Source of the DNA: Enoplosus armatus
Lineage: Eukaryota > Chordata > Actinopteri > Centrarchiformes > Enoplosidae
Assembly: GCF_043641665.1 (NCBI RefSeq)
Contig: NC_092200.1
Coordinates: 19,117,423-19,181,422, forward strand
DNA length: 64,000 nt
Direction: 5' to 3'
Positions 48,077-60,510 of the stretch are shown here, in pieces (position 1 is the first letter of the stretch; each line of letters starts with the position of its first letter). The position numbers and the translations under genes are program-made. The notes under the pieces were generated by a model. That model was not told where the DNA came from. It was given only the letters and a program-made list of their open reading frames with translations, and searched no databases.

Positions 48077-51000
48077 TAAACTTCTCTATTGATATGATCC
48101 CAAACAAAAGCAGACTGGCCTGCTGCCTGTGCGCTGCCCTGGAAGCCTGACAGTGGCTTTGAAGCCCAGGGAGAGGTCGGGTTCACGCGGGGCGGTGGGG
48201 CAGTCGGGGGTTTGATTGACGAGTTGCTAATGTCATTAATGAAAATCAGCACCAGCGCAGTGCTGTGGGAATGGATCAATTCAGCTTTGTTCAGCCACCC
48301 GTTACGCTCAACCTCAGATGGTTTCGTTAAAAAAAAACGTGAATGTCAGCTGACCTAAATAATCCGCTTCAGTCACCACAAACACAAACACAACGCAAAA
48401 ACGATGGCCTTCGGCTGAAAGACGAGGGACGAGGATGCCTCACAGGATGGGACGGAGAGACGGAACTTATCGGTCAAAGTCGAATTGTTCAATTATGGGA
48501 GAAAGAGAAAGCGCTGGCAGGAAAATATCGATGGTGGGGGGGGGGGGGGGGGGGGGGTCTCCACAAAAGGACAGCGGAGCCAAAGAGACGAATGTGCGTG
48601 ACAGAGAGGAGGAACGATAAAAGTCAGAGCGAGGTCAAGTTTGTAGCCAGTTTTGGTAATGAACCCAATGTTTGTCCGAATGCCTGGAACCTGACATCAC
48701 CATTAATTACATTTAGGGCCCAATTAACCTGCTATGGGCCCCAGCCCCCCCACCCAGGGCAAAAAAAAAATGAGCCGTGAACCCCCTATTGAGCCAAATC
48801 CACACATGACCCCTGAAACCCATTTAGCTCACGCAGCCCCAAGACACTAACCAGCACTTCTATACTGGAATACCTTTCCCCAAGTTTGTTATTATTTATC
48901 TATGAATATTCACCACCATATTCACTTTTTTTAAATCGTGCTTTGGTGGTTATGTAAAACTGGGAATAGTTTGTAAATTACATTTACATCATCCTCAGTA
49001 TCAGAATCTATGAATACGCACATTTTTCATTGTTTCGAAAGTTTAACAATCTTTTTTCTGGGAGGGGGGGGGGGGGGGGCGTCTCTCCCTTATAAGACGA
49101 TCCAATACGTATCTAGATACGTGGGCCGCGATACATTCAGGCACGATACATCTTAATACAGAACGATTCAGCGCGATTCGATGCGATCGGATACAGTTCT
49201 TAATATCTGTTTGTAATGTAGGCATCCATTTTCCATTACATGAATTAAAATGAGCCAATTCTATAAAAGCAGCATTGCCTACTTTCAAAGAGGCTCAAAC
49301 AGACAACATATTCTGTAACAACAAGCAACATTCAAGTGTTAGTCGCCTACGTGACACGTTTCCTCAAACAAGACTCCAAAGACCAAATCAAACAGGTACG
49401 GCGGACGCATTCATTCGGCTGAGAGTCGCCAGTTAACAGGGTTAAACCGGAACACCCGCATGGGTTTCACCATGCCGTCTCACCAGCTGAGTGTTGCGAT
49501 ATGTCGTGCCGCCACGGTACTTCATCGCTGTTCTTTCCTGACTTCTTATGCAATACAAACGTCTTCCAAACTTTGAAAGTGATGGTGCGTCGTAAACCGT
49601 GTCGGACATGTTTTGTTTTGACCTTGACCTTTTTTAATTTTTTTTACAAGAGCGGAGGCGCTGTGCAGAATTAGCATGAAAGCTTCAGTCAACCGATTTG
49701 TAACTTTAGAATCGGGCCGTCGACCGGTTCGCGGTGCATTTGGATCGATGTAGTCCCGTCTTTAATGTTAAACCCAGATTCCGATTCGTATCGGTGAATC
49801 GTTAACGCCCCTATTTTATTTTTTTCCCTGCATGACCCTCTCTCTCTCTCTCTCAGGGCGAGCGGCCATGCTTTGGCTGGCTCACGTGCGGCTCTCAGCT
49901 CGACATAATGAACTCCCGGCTGGAGCACAGCCAGAGGCCATGGAGCTTTCCATGGTTCTCTCTCTCTGGACGCCCCTCATCGTTTCTGTTGACCGGCTCT
50001 CTCCATCACCCTCTCGTTTACGCCGTTCTCGCCTCTTTTCTCTCCTTTCTCATCTCTCTCACTCTTCATCTCTGTCCTCCTTTTCTCTCCCCTCCAGCCT
50101 GGCCCCCATTTGCTTGTTTTTCCTCACCAATCCCTCCCTCCCATCGTGGCATGAATAGTTTTCTATGTCAAGTTGACCCTCATTCGTGGAATCTGCCCCC
50201 TCCTCCCTTTCCACCCACTGCTCCTTCTATCCTTCAATCCTCCGTCATCATCACTTGCCCCACAAACAGAAATATATATCGGCCAAATAAAAGTTGCAGA
50301 GAAAAAAAAAAACACTATCATCATATCATAGATTTGGTTGTTTATTAGGGTCTGCTCAATACAATAGTTTACTGATAGTACTGATAGAGGGGATATTGTT
50401 GCTATTTGTTTGTTTGTTTGTTTTATATGTTCATTAAAAAGGAACAAGTCCATATGATGCAGATTGTTTGCAGTGCCATTTATGTGAGCATATTTGATGG
50501 AATTTAGGGTGACGTCATTATAAATTCAGCATACTGAATCACGTGTCGTCTCCTTTCACCGCCTCGATTTTTAAAAAATGTTTTATATCTACCACGGTCA
50601 ACTCTGTTCCAACTGCCACTTCAACTGCTTTCAGTGCCTTCAATTTTTCTGGCACCAATTCATTTCCTTTGAAACGTCTCCACCTTCTGCTCTCTTCTCT
50701 GGCATACAAAAGAAAGCAATGTCCTCGACGTGCTGCTTTACCACAGCCGTAGTCATTGCTATTTTCTGTTTCACCCCCCCCCCCCCCCCGCAATAACATT
50801 CTATTTTTTTTTTTCTTAGTGTTTTATTCAATGACATTCCAGAAACTGTGAAGTACTGTGAAGTACAAATACTGTGAAGCACAGAAAAGGCCTTGATCGT
50901 GACTTTACACGGTCATGTGCTTCTGCATCACCAATACATGATAGATATACTGTATTAATTGCAATAAGGGCGGGGGGGGTGTAGCTCAGAGCTTTATGGC

Positions 51001-52979
51001 CACTGAGAATCCGTTTACAAGGAAATAAAAACCACAAGCCGTTAAAATGTAAAGCTTGTTTATTTCTACTGGCAGCCATTCGCTTTTGTTCACTGTAGGC
51101 TCAAAATGGCTGTTTTAAAATGTCCTAAATATATACAGCGTCTGGAAATTGGATTGTCGTCATGGCGCTTTATTATTAATATTAATTAATATATTATTTT
51201 TTTGTCGGACAAATTGATGATCATAAAAATAGAGATCAGAGAACATAGAGGCGGTAGTGCCCAGCTCCTCAGAACTAGAGGTAGGCGTGCATCCCATTGT
51301 TCCGCTATAATGGCACATCAGTGTGACCCACTCACAGGTAGCGGGGACGCCCCACGCCTTAAGTTGGATCTTATATACTTGTATTATCTGTTGCTTGTTC
51401 TTGAGAAGGGGCCATCTCGCTGGGCGCTTGCTATCCTGGAATGAAAGGCCATCCTTCGGAAAGAAACTGCAAAAAAAACACTTAATAATTCCAGGATCCT
51501 CGAGACATGCAGCTCACGTGTTTAAGGGTTCTATACAGGAAAGACTACACTCTAATAAGGCTACAGGTGCCTTATTAGCGTGATCCATGTGGCAATTTCC
51601 ACTCAAGCAAACATATATTCCTTTTGCTTAATGAACTTTTAGGGGAATTATTAGTGGATTTAGAACACCAGCCAAACTGTAGCGTCTTCCCGTGTTAGTA
51701 TGCTTTGGTCTGTGTGTGTGTGTGTGTGTCCGTGACAAGGAGCACTATCCTCATCCAGGGCAGCAGTTAATTCTGGGATTATCCTTTTTATGAACAATGG
51801 CTGGGATTGGGATTATGGATAGAGGTGGGGGAGGATTGGGCCAACTGGAGCTTTAAAAAAAAAAAAAAAAAGAGGGAAAAAAAGGGGCATTTATGGGATC
51901 TCCTTAACTGGACAGATTGCATTGTATGGCATGTGCTGCCGACAGCGCGTAATCCTGTAAAAACACCACGACCCGCGCCAACACCCTGGCAGCCTTCTCT
52001 GCTCCACTCACGTCTCGCCCCCCCCCTCCATGCGGTGAGATCAGAGAGGCCGACTGTGGCAGTAAAACAGAAGGGAAAACAAATGCGATGATGTTGAGCT
52101 TTTTAGTAAAAGTTTGGTTTCGTGAAACTCCTCCCGGGTGCATCATCAGTTCAAGGTCAGCCTTCATGCGACGTGTGCCAGAAAAAGCTGTGGAGACAAC
52201 TGCTTCTACAGTCTGCAGCTTGAGTTCAGAATTCAGTTTCTGAACAGGACCAGGTCTGAATCAAACAACCAATCAGAGTTAATCGGGGGGCTCTGTGTCT
52301 TGATTCCTCTCTTCCAGCCGTTCTGATTCACACTCCAATTGGCCAGTTAGGTGCTAACTAACCCCTGATTGGTTGTTTGATTCCGACCTGGTCCAGTTTT
52401 TAGACTAAATATAAAAGGGAGCCCCTTTTTAAAAAGGAGCCCTTCACTTAGATATCGTTAGTGACATGCAATGGTCAAAATGAGTGATTTCATCCGAAAT
52501 TATAATTCAATAATATTGCCTGCTGTAGCTTTAATGTGCCGTCTTTCGACGAATCAAATCGCTTCGGCTCCAACTAGTGAGACTCCCGGGTTTTTCTATT
52601 AAGGAACATGGAGAATATCATTAAAAACTAATTTAAATGGGAATATAAGGTGAGAAAAAATATGTCCAGAACCAGCGGCTCTATTTACTAGTCATGACTC
52701 ATGAGGATGAGGACTGGGATTCCTTCATCCCATTCAACACATAAATCGCCGCCTCTAATATGATCTGCTGTTATGAAATAAACAACTGAAGGGGGTATCA
52801 GGCACTCCTGGTCTCCTGGTCTCCTTTATGGTGGAAGAGCCTTGTGGGACATTTGGTACAACCACCAGCGCTACGCTGCCAGTGGCTGGATGTGTAGAGG
52901 TCATACACCACAAATGACAGCTGATCCAGAATGTGTCAATACCATCTAATCTAGCAGTTTGCCCTCCACTGTTTGAACC

Positions 52980-53024
<45 letters not shown>

Positions 53025-53154
53025 GATGCAGGCAAAATCCAATACGGCATGCGAATCGAGAGAGACAAGGACAGAAAGACAGAGAGAGGAAGTGAGAGAG
53101 ACCTTCTTGATCAGCCTGGCGTGCCATGAACTACATATGCACATAAAGAAAAAC

Positions 53155-53201
<47 letters not shown>

Positions 53202-53304
53202 ATGGGAACCAGGTCAAGCAAGGCCTAGGCATGACCAGTGAGATGAGATCATTGACAACTGGTGCGGCTACTGTAGTCAACACCATACAGTGTCACGTGT
53301 GTGC

Positions 53305-53354
<50 letters not shown>

Positions 53355-56300
53355 CCCACATTCTGGGTCAAAACTGAGCTGTGCTCCGGTTGGTCGTTAT
53401 TCAGTGTTACCGATGGATTTAACACAACGCGGCTGTCAGTCTGTCTGACATCCCCTTCACCTCTCAGCCATAAGCCGGGGACACAGGAAACCCAATCCAC
53501 CCATATTCTGCAACACAATCTGTATGTGAGTGTGTGTCTGTGTGTGTTCAAAAGGACACAGGCGAGGCACATTGTTCGAATAGCTAGTGTTTGCTGGAGC
53601 ATTAAAGTTTGGCCTGAAGCTCTGCAGGACTTAAAAGAGCTCCAGCTGTATGTTCCCCTCTTACACTTTTCCCCTTGACAATATCACACTGTTTACGTGT
53701 CCTGTGGACGAGTCTTCTATGTTTAGACACGGGCAAACCAAACATTGACGGCCCATATTCTAAAGAACACCCCTGGACGCTGTAGAACTGGGCACATCAC
53801 CTCAGCTGCAAAATAAAAAGACACAAGGAACTGGTAAAAATGAAGGAAACGGGAATTGAGAGGAAGTGATTACGGCAGTAGGAAGGACAGGCAGACATCA
53901 GTCATGACACGACAGACCTTTTGAATGTCACGGCAGGAAAAGCACAGGTAACACTAATAACATTAACGACAGCAGCATCCCATTTCGGTCCACTTGGCAA
54001 AGGCTTGGTGGTATAGTACATTGGAATGGAGCTATCGTTATTGCTATTAGTAACAATTGTGCTCAAAGTCAAAATGTCTGCTGTGAAAAAGGTCTACAGT
54101 AGGTCACCGTAGTGTCTCAGGCGCGAGGGTCCGTGCGCCCCAAAATGATGTCATTGGGCCATGCCGAAGGTTCCGCAAGCTGTCGCGGCGCGACACTTCT
54201 GAATTTTTGGGACTAGGCGACGCGACATTTCAACATAGATGCCTGTGAAACTAGACTGGCCGAGCCGGTACGTCGTTTCAAGCGCCTCTACGACCCCCTT
54301 CCATGAGAGACCACAGGGACAGCCACGTGATTCTGAACTCATGGAGAGAGACCGCCGCCGCATCTAATAGATACAAAACAGACACGTTCTTCCTCAGCGA
54401 CAACAAGCTCTAGTGCAGAGTGCAGCCATGTTGGTTTATAACGATCTTCCGCTGGCGTTTCGGAGAATACTGCAGCTAGTCAGCAATTCGTCCGCGTTAG
54501 CAAGCAAGTTACGTGAACTTTGTGTTGGGCTCTGTGTTTTGGTGGGTGCCGGTCGTTTTGTTGACGGTAGGGGACTGAGCTGAACATGGCGCTGAAGAGA
54601 GGCTGAGCACTCGGGATTGCGCATAACGTCACATCCTTTGGTAAACCGTCCCAAGTCCTTGACATAGAAATCAGTCCACAGGCTGTTATAGGCAACCAAG
54701 AAAGTCGGGGAGGGTCTACACTCTGTTCACACATTGGCAATAAAAAGCGATTCATACATATGGCACCTTTTAAAGAACATTTAAAAAGTTTCAAAATATT
54801 TGGCAGCCACATTTCTGGCTTCTTCTAGGTTGGATACTCACAACTCCAGGACCAGCACCATCTCAGAAGTCATCTCATAGACCTGGTGGAGGTTGACCAC
54901 ACGGGGGCTGGCTGTGGCCAACTCGAGCACTGCGATCTCGTGGATGATCTCCGTCCGGCAGTCTTGGCCTTTCCGCCTCTTCCTCATGAACTTTGCGGCG
55001 TACTCATGACCTGTGCATTTCTCCACACACTTTCTGACCACAGCAAACTTCCCCCTGGAAGGCAAGAAGACCATCAGTGCTGTATACACAACGGCTTTAA
55101 TAGAAGACCATGCAATTCCTACCGTAGATTTGTCTTTTGTTCTCTGGTTGGTCAAGTGAGTTCATAAGATGCGAAAATGATGATTAGTAAGTGTTAATTA
55201 AAAGATAGGGAAGCACGGATTCATCCTGACAAAAACGTGTATGACACAATTTTACCACCACATCACATTTTCACTGGTTGATGAGATATTTCACTAAAGG
55301 TCAAAGTGGTGCTAGAGGAAACACCAGGGGCTCACCGAAGTCTGTAGAATTCATCCTTTGGGGACCATGAATGTCTGTACAATTTCAGCCTAGACCAAAG
55401 GAGTAGACTGGCCAATTGCGATCCCTAGAGCGACGGTGCTAGCATGGCTAAGAAGAAGAGGAATCAAAGGGTATGACCCAATACATAAAAGTTATAAAAA
55501 TCAAGATGAAGCTAAAGAAAACAAAGGGGGTTTAGAATGACAACTGATTTGGATTCTCTGAGACTTTCTAGGAAGCTGCTCCAGAGTCAAGGAGCAACGG
55601 TGAGTAAACCGGAATTATCCTTTAATATTGGAAACAAGCTTTGACAGAGCTATCATCAAAGCAGCACTGAAACCTATGAAACCAAAAAAATGGCCTGGCC
55701 GAGTGATGTGCAAGTGGAAAGTAGGGAAGTAGACTTAATGAAATGGCACATTAGGCAGGACAGAAATAGACTTGAGATTTTCGTGGACCTGGCTGTGTAT
55801 GTTGTTGGCACATCACAACCGTCTGGCCTGACCCAGTTTTATTTCAGGCTAGAAGGTGTTCCAGTGCGAGGACCGTAGCGCTGTGTGTGTGTGTGTGTGT
55901 GCACACGTGCATGCTGCCCAGGGGAAATCCTCTGAAATGCAGCTGGTGATGGAGATGACGAGCCCCACATCGTGCCTTCCCCTCTGGCTACTGTTGCCGG
56001 TCGATGCTTCCAATAAATCGGCAGCAGCACCCTGGCTGAACCCGACCGATCCACAGCCAAGACTCGCTCGCACCGACCACGCCGAAACCGCTCTCCCTGC
56101 TTCTTTAAAATGTGGCTGGGATTCAATCGCAGACACAGCAGGTGTAGGAAAGAGAAGACGCTGGAACTTGATCTATCAGTTATGGATGTTTTTTTTTTTT
56201 CTATGAGCCACACCTAAGAGAAATAGTGTGAGGTCTCAACAAATGTCAGGCTTGTTAACAATCAAGAGAGTTTAATGTCACAGCAGGCAGCTGTGCTGAG

Positions 56301-59300
56301 GGACACGAGCCATCATTCCACTTTGATTTGACTGGTTGACCACTGCGTACTGTCTCAACAGAGAACAGGGACAAAATACCCAAATGATACAACTCTGATT
56401 CTAGGCTTAACTGAGTTATCCTCCACATACATATATTAGCAGACATTTAGCTAGTGGTCATTTTCAGACCTTTTTACATTCAGTATCTTTTCTCTCCTAA
56501 ACACTAGAGCCTCCTTAGGAGGGGGGGAGTTCTGGTGTAGGGGGCGGCAACAAGGTTCTGTCAGCAAGGTAAAGGACAAATCATACTACTACAACAGTAG
56601 AAAAATCCTTATTCACTCCTTCATAGGTGTATGGTAAAGGTATAGGTAAATGTGAAGAAAGTGTTTCAGTTTGACTAACACTTCAACTGCATTCATCCTT
56701 TACACTTAATAAGCTGCGTTTCAATCAAACACTTTGGGTATAGTGCCCTTGAAACCCGTACCTACATGTACCCTGAACCCTAGATCTGTTTTAGGTTTCC
56801 ACCGCAGACAGTACCCTTAAATGTAGGTGGGGTTGTTACTGGAGGGGTCAACCACGCAAGGGTAGAGTGATATCATTTCTAACGCGACACAGTAAACAAA
56901 AGGAACGTCTGCACATTTGTTGATCGTCCAAGGCACGGAGTTGCGCAGTGACATTTTCAGAAATAAGTTATTTGGGTGGAGTGTTTAGAGTCCTTTGAAG
57001 AACTGACGATTCTGTTGACCAATCAACGGACGGCAGTGTTTCTAGCTCCACCGTTAAGTCCCGGGTCAGTGTGCTAGGTACGTCAAACAGGACGGAATGG
57101 AGTGGTTCTGTTGGTACCATCCACAACTTTTGCCAATGGACACGCGAAAATAACTGTTATGTGTTCCATAAACCGAACTGGACTGCTTGGTGCAAACATG
57201 GCTGTAGACAGTTCAGCTGCTTTTTTTTCTCCACCTAACCCACATGAAAAAGCAAGGCATGTGCAGTGAGTGAGCGCTACTGAAGTGCTAGGCCCATTCA
57301 GTCCACACCAGCCCCACCGGCTCGGCTGTCTCCGTTCTCAGAACCAGCTGTCTGTCTGTCTCAGGAGCTGAGGACAGCGGCAGGCGAAGCTGTCTTCACC
57401 AGGCTGGCGGTAGAGATTTACTGGACAAAAATAGCTTTCAAGTAGGCGGCAGGAGGATTATACAGGATTAAATCAGCATTGTTTTTATTAATCGATTCAT
57501 TTTGTCTTATTTCCGTGCGCACCGTAGCAGGCAGGGGGGATCTGAAAACCTGAAAGCTCATAGTGAGTTTGATCAAATGGAAGTGTATCTGTTCCATGTA
57601 GCGTTGCTGTTTTCAAAGTCCCCGTCGTTACGTGAAACAACTCCCGAGATAGCAGCCTACACTCCGAAAATGGCAAGTCTTGGATCGTCTGTGGTTTTAA
57701 CGGGTCCAGTGAGCTCCTCCAGAACTCAAGTAGAGGTAGGCTTCACCTCTAGGACACCGAGGATCAAACTACATTGTGACATACGTCCTTTACTATTTTA
57801 TGTGGCATTTTCTTTTGCAGGGATTTACCCATTTTAATGCCAGGGCCCAAGACGATTGTGATTGGTTAAAAGAAATACAAACAAGCCAGAGCAGTTTTTT
57901 TTATCCCCTACCCCAGAACGATGATGGCTATGCAAGACTCGTTCCATGAGACGTAGAAGTAGCAATACCACAATTTAAGAATACTAAAATATATAGTATA
58001 TAAAGTCTAAGTAAGTATATAAAAGTAAAAGTACTCACTATGCAGTGAAATAGGGTCTGTTACATTATACTACTGTATTATTATTATTATTGATGAATTA
58101 ACATGTACGCAGCACTTTAATATTGTAGCCGGCTGTGGTAGGGCCAGTTGTACTCATTTTATATACTGTCAGGTGATTTCATATACTGAATAAAAAAGTA
58201 ACCAGTAGCTACAGCTGCCAAATTAATGTAGTAGAGTAGAATTATAAAACTAGTATAAAGTTAAAGTAAATGTACTTAGTTACTTTGTTTTCTGTTATAG
58301 AGAGAACACAGTGCAGTTCAGAGTGAATGGATTTTAAAATGAACTGACAAAAACTTGAAGGCTCTCAGAACTCAGGACACAAAGGAGAGTATTATCATGG
58401 TTCTGTGCTACAGGGGCCGTTAAAACCGCTAATTATAGTTACAACGAGCTGGCCTGCCCAGCAAATGCAAAAGAGATAAAAACACAACGAATGAGACTGT
58501 GTGGCAGCCATAAAAGGACTTGTGTGTCGGGGTACAGTGCATGACGAGCAGGTCTGGGCCCGGAGCAGCAGACGGGGCTGCTTCACCCTCAGCCGGCCCC
58601 ATGTGAGAGTCATGGGGCCGATGCAGCTGCGAGCTGCGGATTCCAGCATTCTTACGTTTTCTGATAATCGGACGTCACGGCGCAGACTTGCTGCACACCA
58701 GTTTATTGGAGCAACTGGTTTCTGTCCACAGAAATAACTAATTTTTGATGAATTCTACAACACTTACCATACATATTTACCGGCTTTCTGAATTGTTTCT
58801 GTTTTTAAGCTGAGTATCTTTGAGTTTTGGACTGTTATGATAATAATTGCAGATGCTGCCTCACTTGACTGTAAAGCAGCTGCATTTTACAAAGTCAACA
58901 AACTACCTTTATATATATATAAAGATGGACGACACGACGGCTCCCTGAAAGTGAAGCCAAAACATCTCGATCGCCGATTTTTTTTTACAAATCACTTTGT
59001 CTACGGATGCGCCTGGCCAGCTAATAGAACATGAAGTTCTGTGGTTTCTTGGAGCTAGGCTGATCCATCGTGCAGTGGTAGAGTAGAGCGGTAGTCTCGT
59101 TCTTCGATGGATTTCTGTGTTTTTAGGGCGGAGGTGGCACAGTTAAAGCTATACTTTTAGCATCCTTTTTTTTGTTGGTTGTGTGTCCAGAGTGTGCTTT
59201 GGGTCTGGGTGTGGTCAGGCAGATACATGCTGTTTGGTTTGGGAGTCTGGGCTCTGCTCTTTAGAAAACCATACTGGGCCACCACAGCCTTTTTCTAAAG

Positions 59301-60477
59301 CAGCATCAGCACATTTCCAAAGCCAGCAGCCTGGGTCACAGCCTACACACCCTGAAAGAGATGGCTTTTGTGTTGCGAGTGTGTGTGTTTGCACGGCACA
59401 GTTACAATTAGTGTAAAGAAACGGTCTAATGGGCGTAGCGTTCGGCTATGGGGTGGGGGGGGTGGGGGTTACAGCCTGAAGCCAAGCTGCAGCGGAGCCT
59501 TGCAGTGCTCTGTGAACACATCTAACGGAGAGCAGCTCACAGGGTCCACATGACCCAGTTACAGTAGCAAAGATTCAAAACGGGTTGCACCACACTAACT
59601 AGTTCTTATTATCGCAGAAATGCCCTGAAATATTGTGATATTATTTTATGGCCATATTGCTCACCACTAACTTACAGCTCTAGATGGAAAATCTGAAGTG
59701 TCCAATTCACTACAAATGTGTTTCCGGCCACAACTAAATATTAGCTGTGAGTAGTTTCGGTGCATCAGCTTTTCTGAAACCACATCAGTGGATCCTTGGT
59801 TCTGGCCATGTGGGATGTTGGAGGCTGCTCATGGCTGGGCTCTGTGACAGGCTGCCAGGCGCGGATGCATTTAATGAGAGAAGGATTTTCACTGGCTCGG
59901 GGCCAAACGCTGCTACCGGCGTCAACGGGTTACCCATGTGCACACCAGGGCTGGCTCAAAGCCACAAAACACACGGGGCAGGATGGCTGCAGCTGAGATG
60001 CACTTCTGAGACAAAGTAATAAGAGTGCCGCGGGGGTGACGTATTTTTGTGGGCAAAGCCCCTGGTTCACCTCGACTAAAAGCCAATGGGATTTCTCCAT
60101 GGGATTTTGGATTATTGCAGAAAGTAAGCTCTGTGGCAAAACAAAAGTTTATGATACTCACGCGTTTTGTTCTGCAAGATAATCTTCACTAATGGACTCC
60201 ACTTTTATGATTTTTGAAGCGTAAATGGAATCGCCAGAAGTAAAAAGCTAACGTTAGGCTATAAAGGAACTACAGCACGGTCCCATGACTTCGACGTCAC
60301 CACCGCTGTGGTCATTGTGTCATTTAGCCCTCACAGTCAGCCTGGACTGCCCTAAAGTACACCACAGACTACACAGTTAAAGACTTGTGCAGCTGATGAA
60401 GGAGAACATGTTTTAGATGAAGCTCTGATGACTGACAGGACTGTGGGAATAAACATCCCGATGTATTTCACACTGAA

Positions 60478-60510
<33 letters not shown>

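Noticed and set aside
49832..50158. 108-codon Ser/Leu-rich plus-strand frame
   Set aside because: It is encoded by a CT-rich low-complexity stretch and shows no domain.
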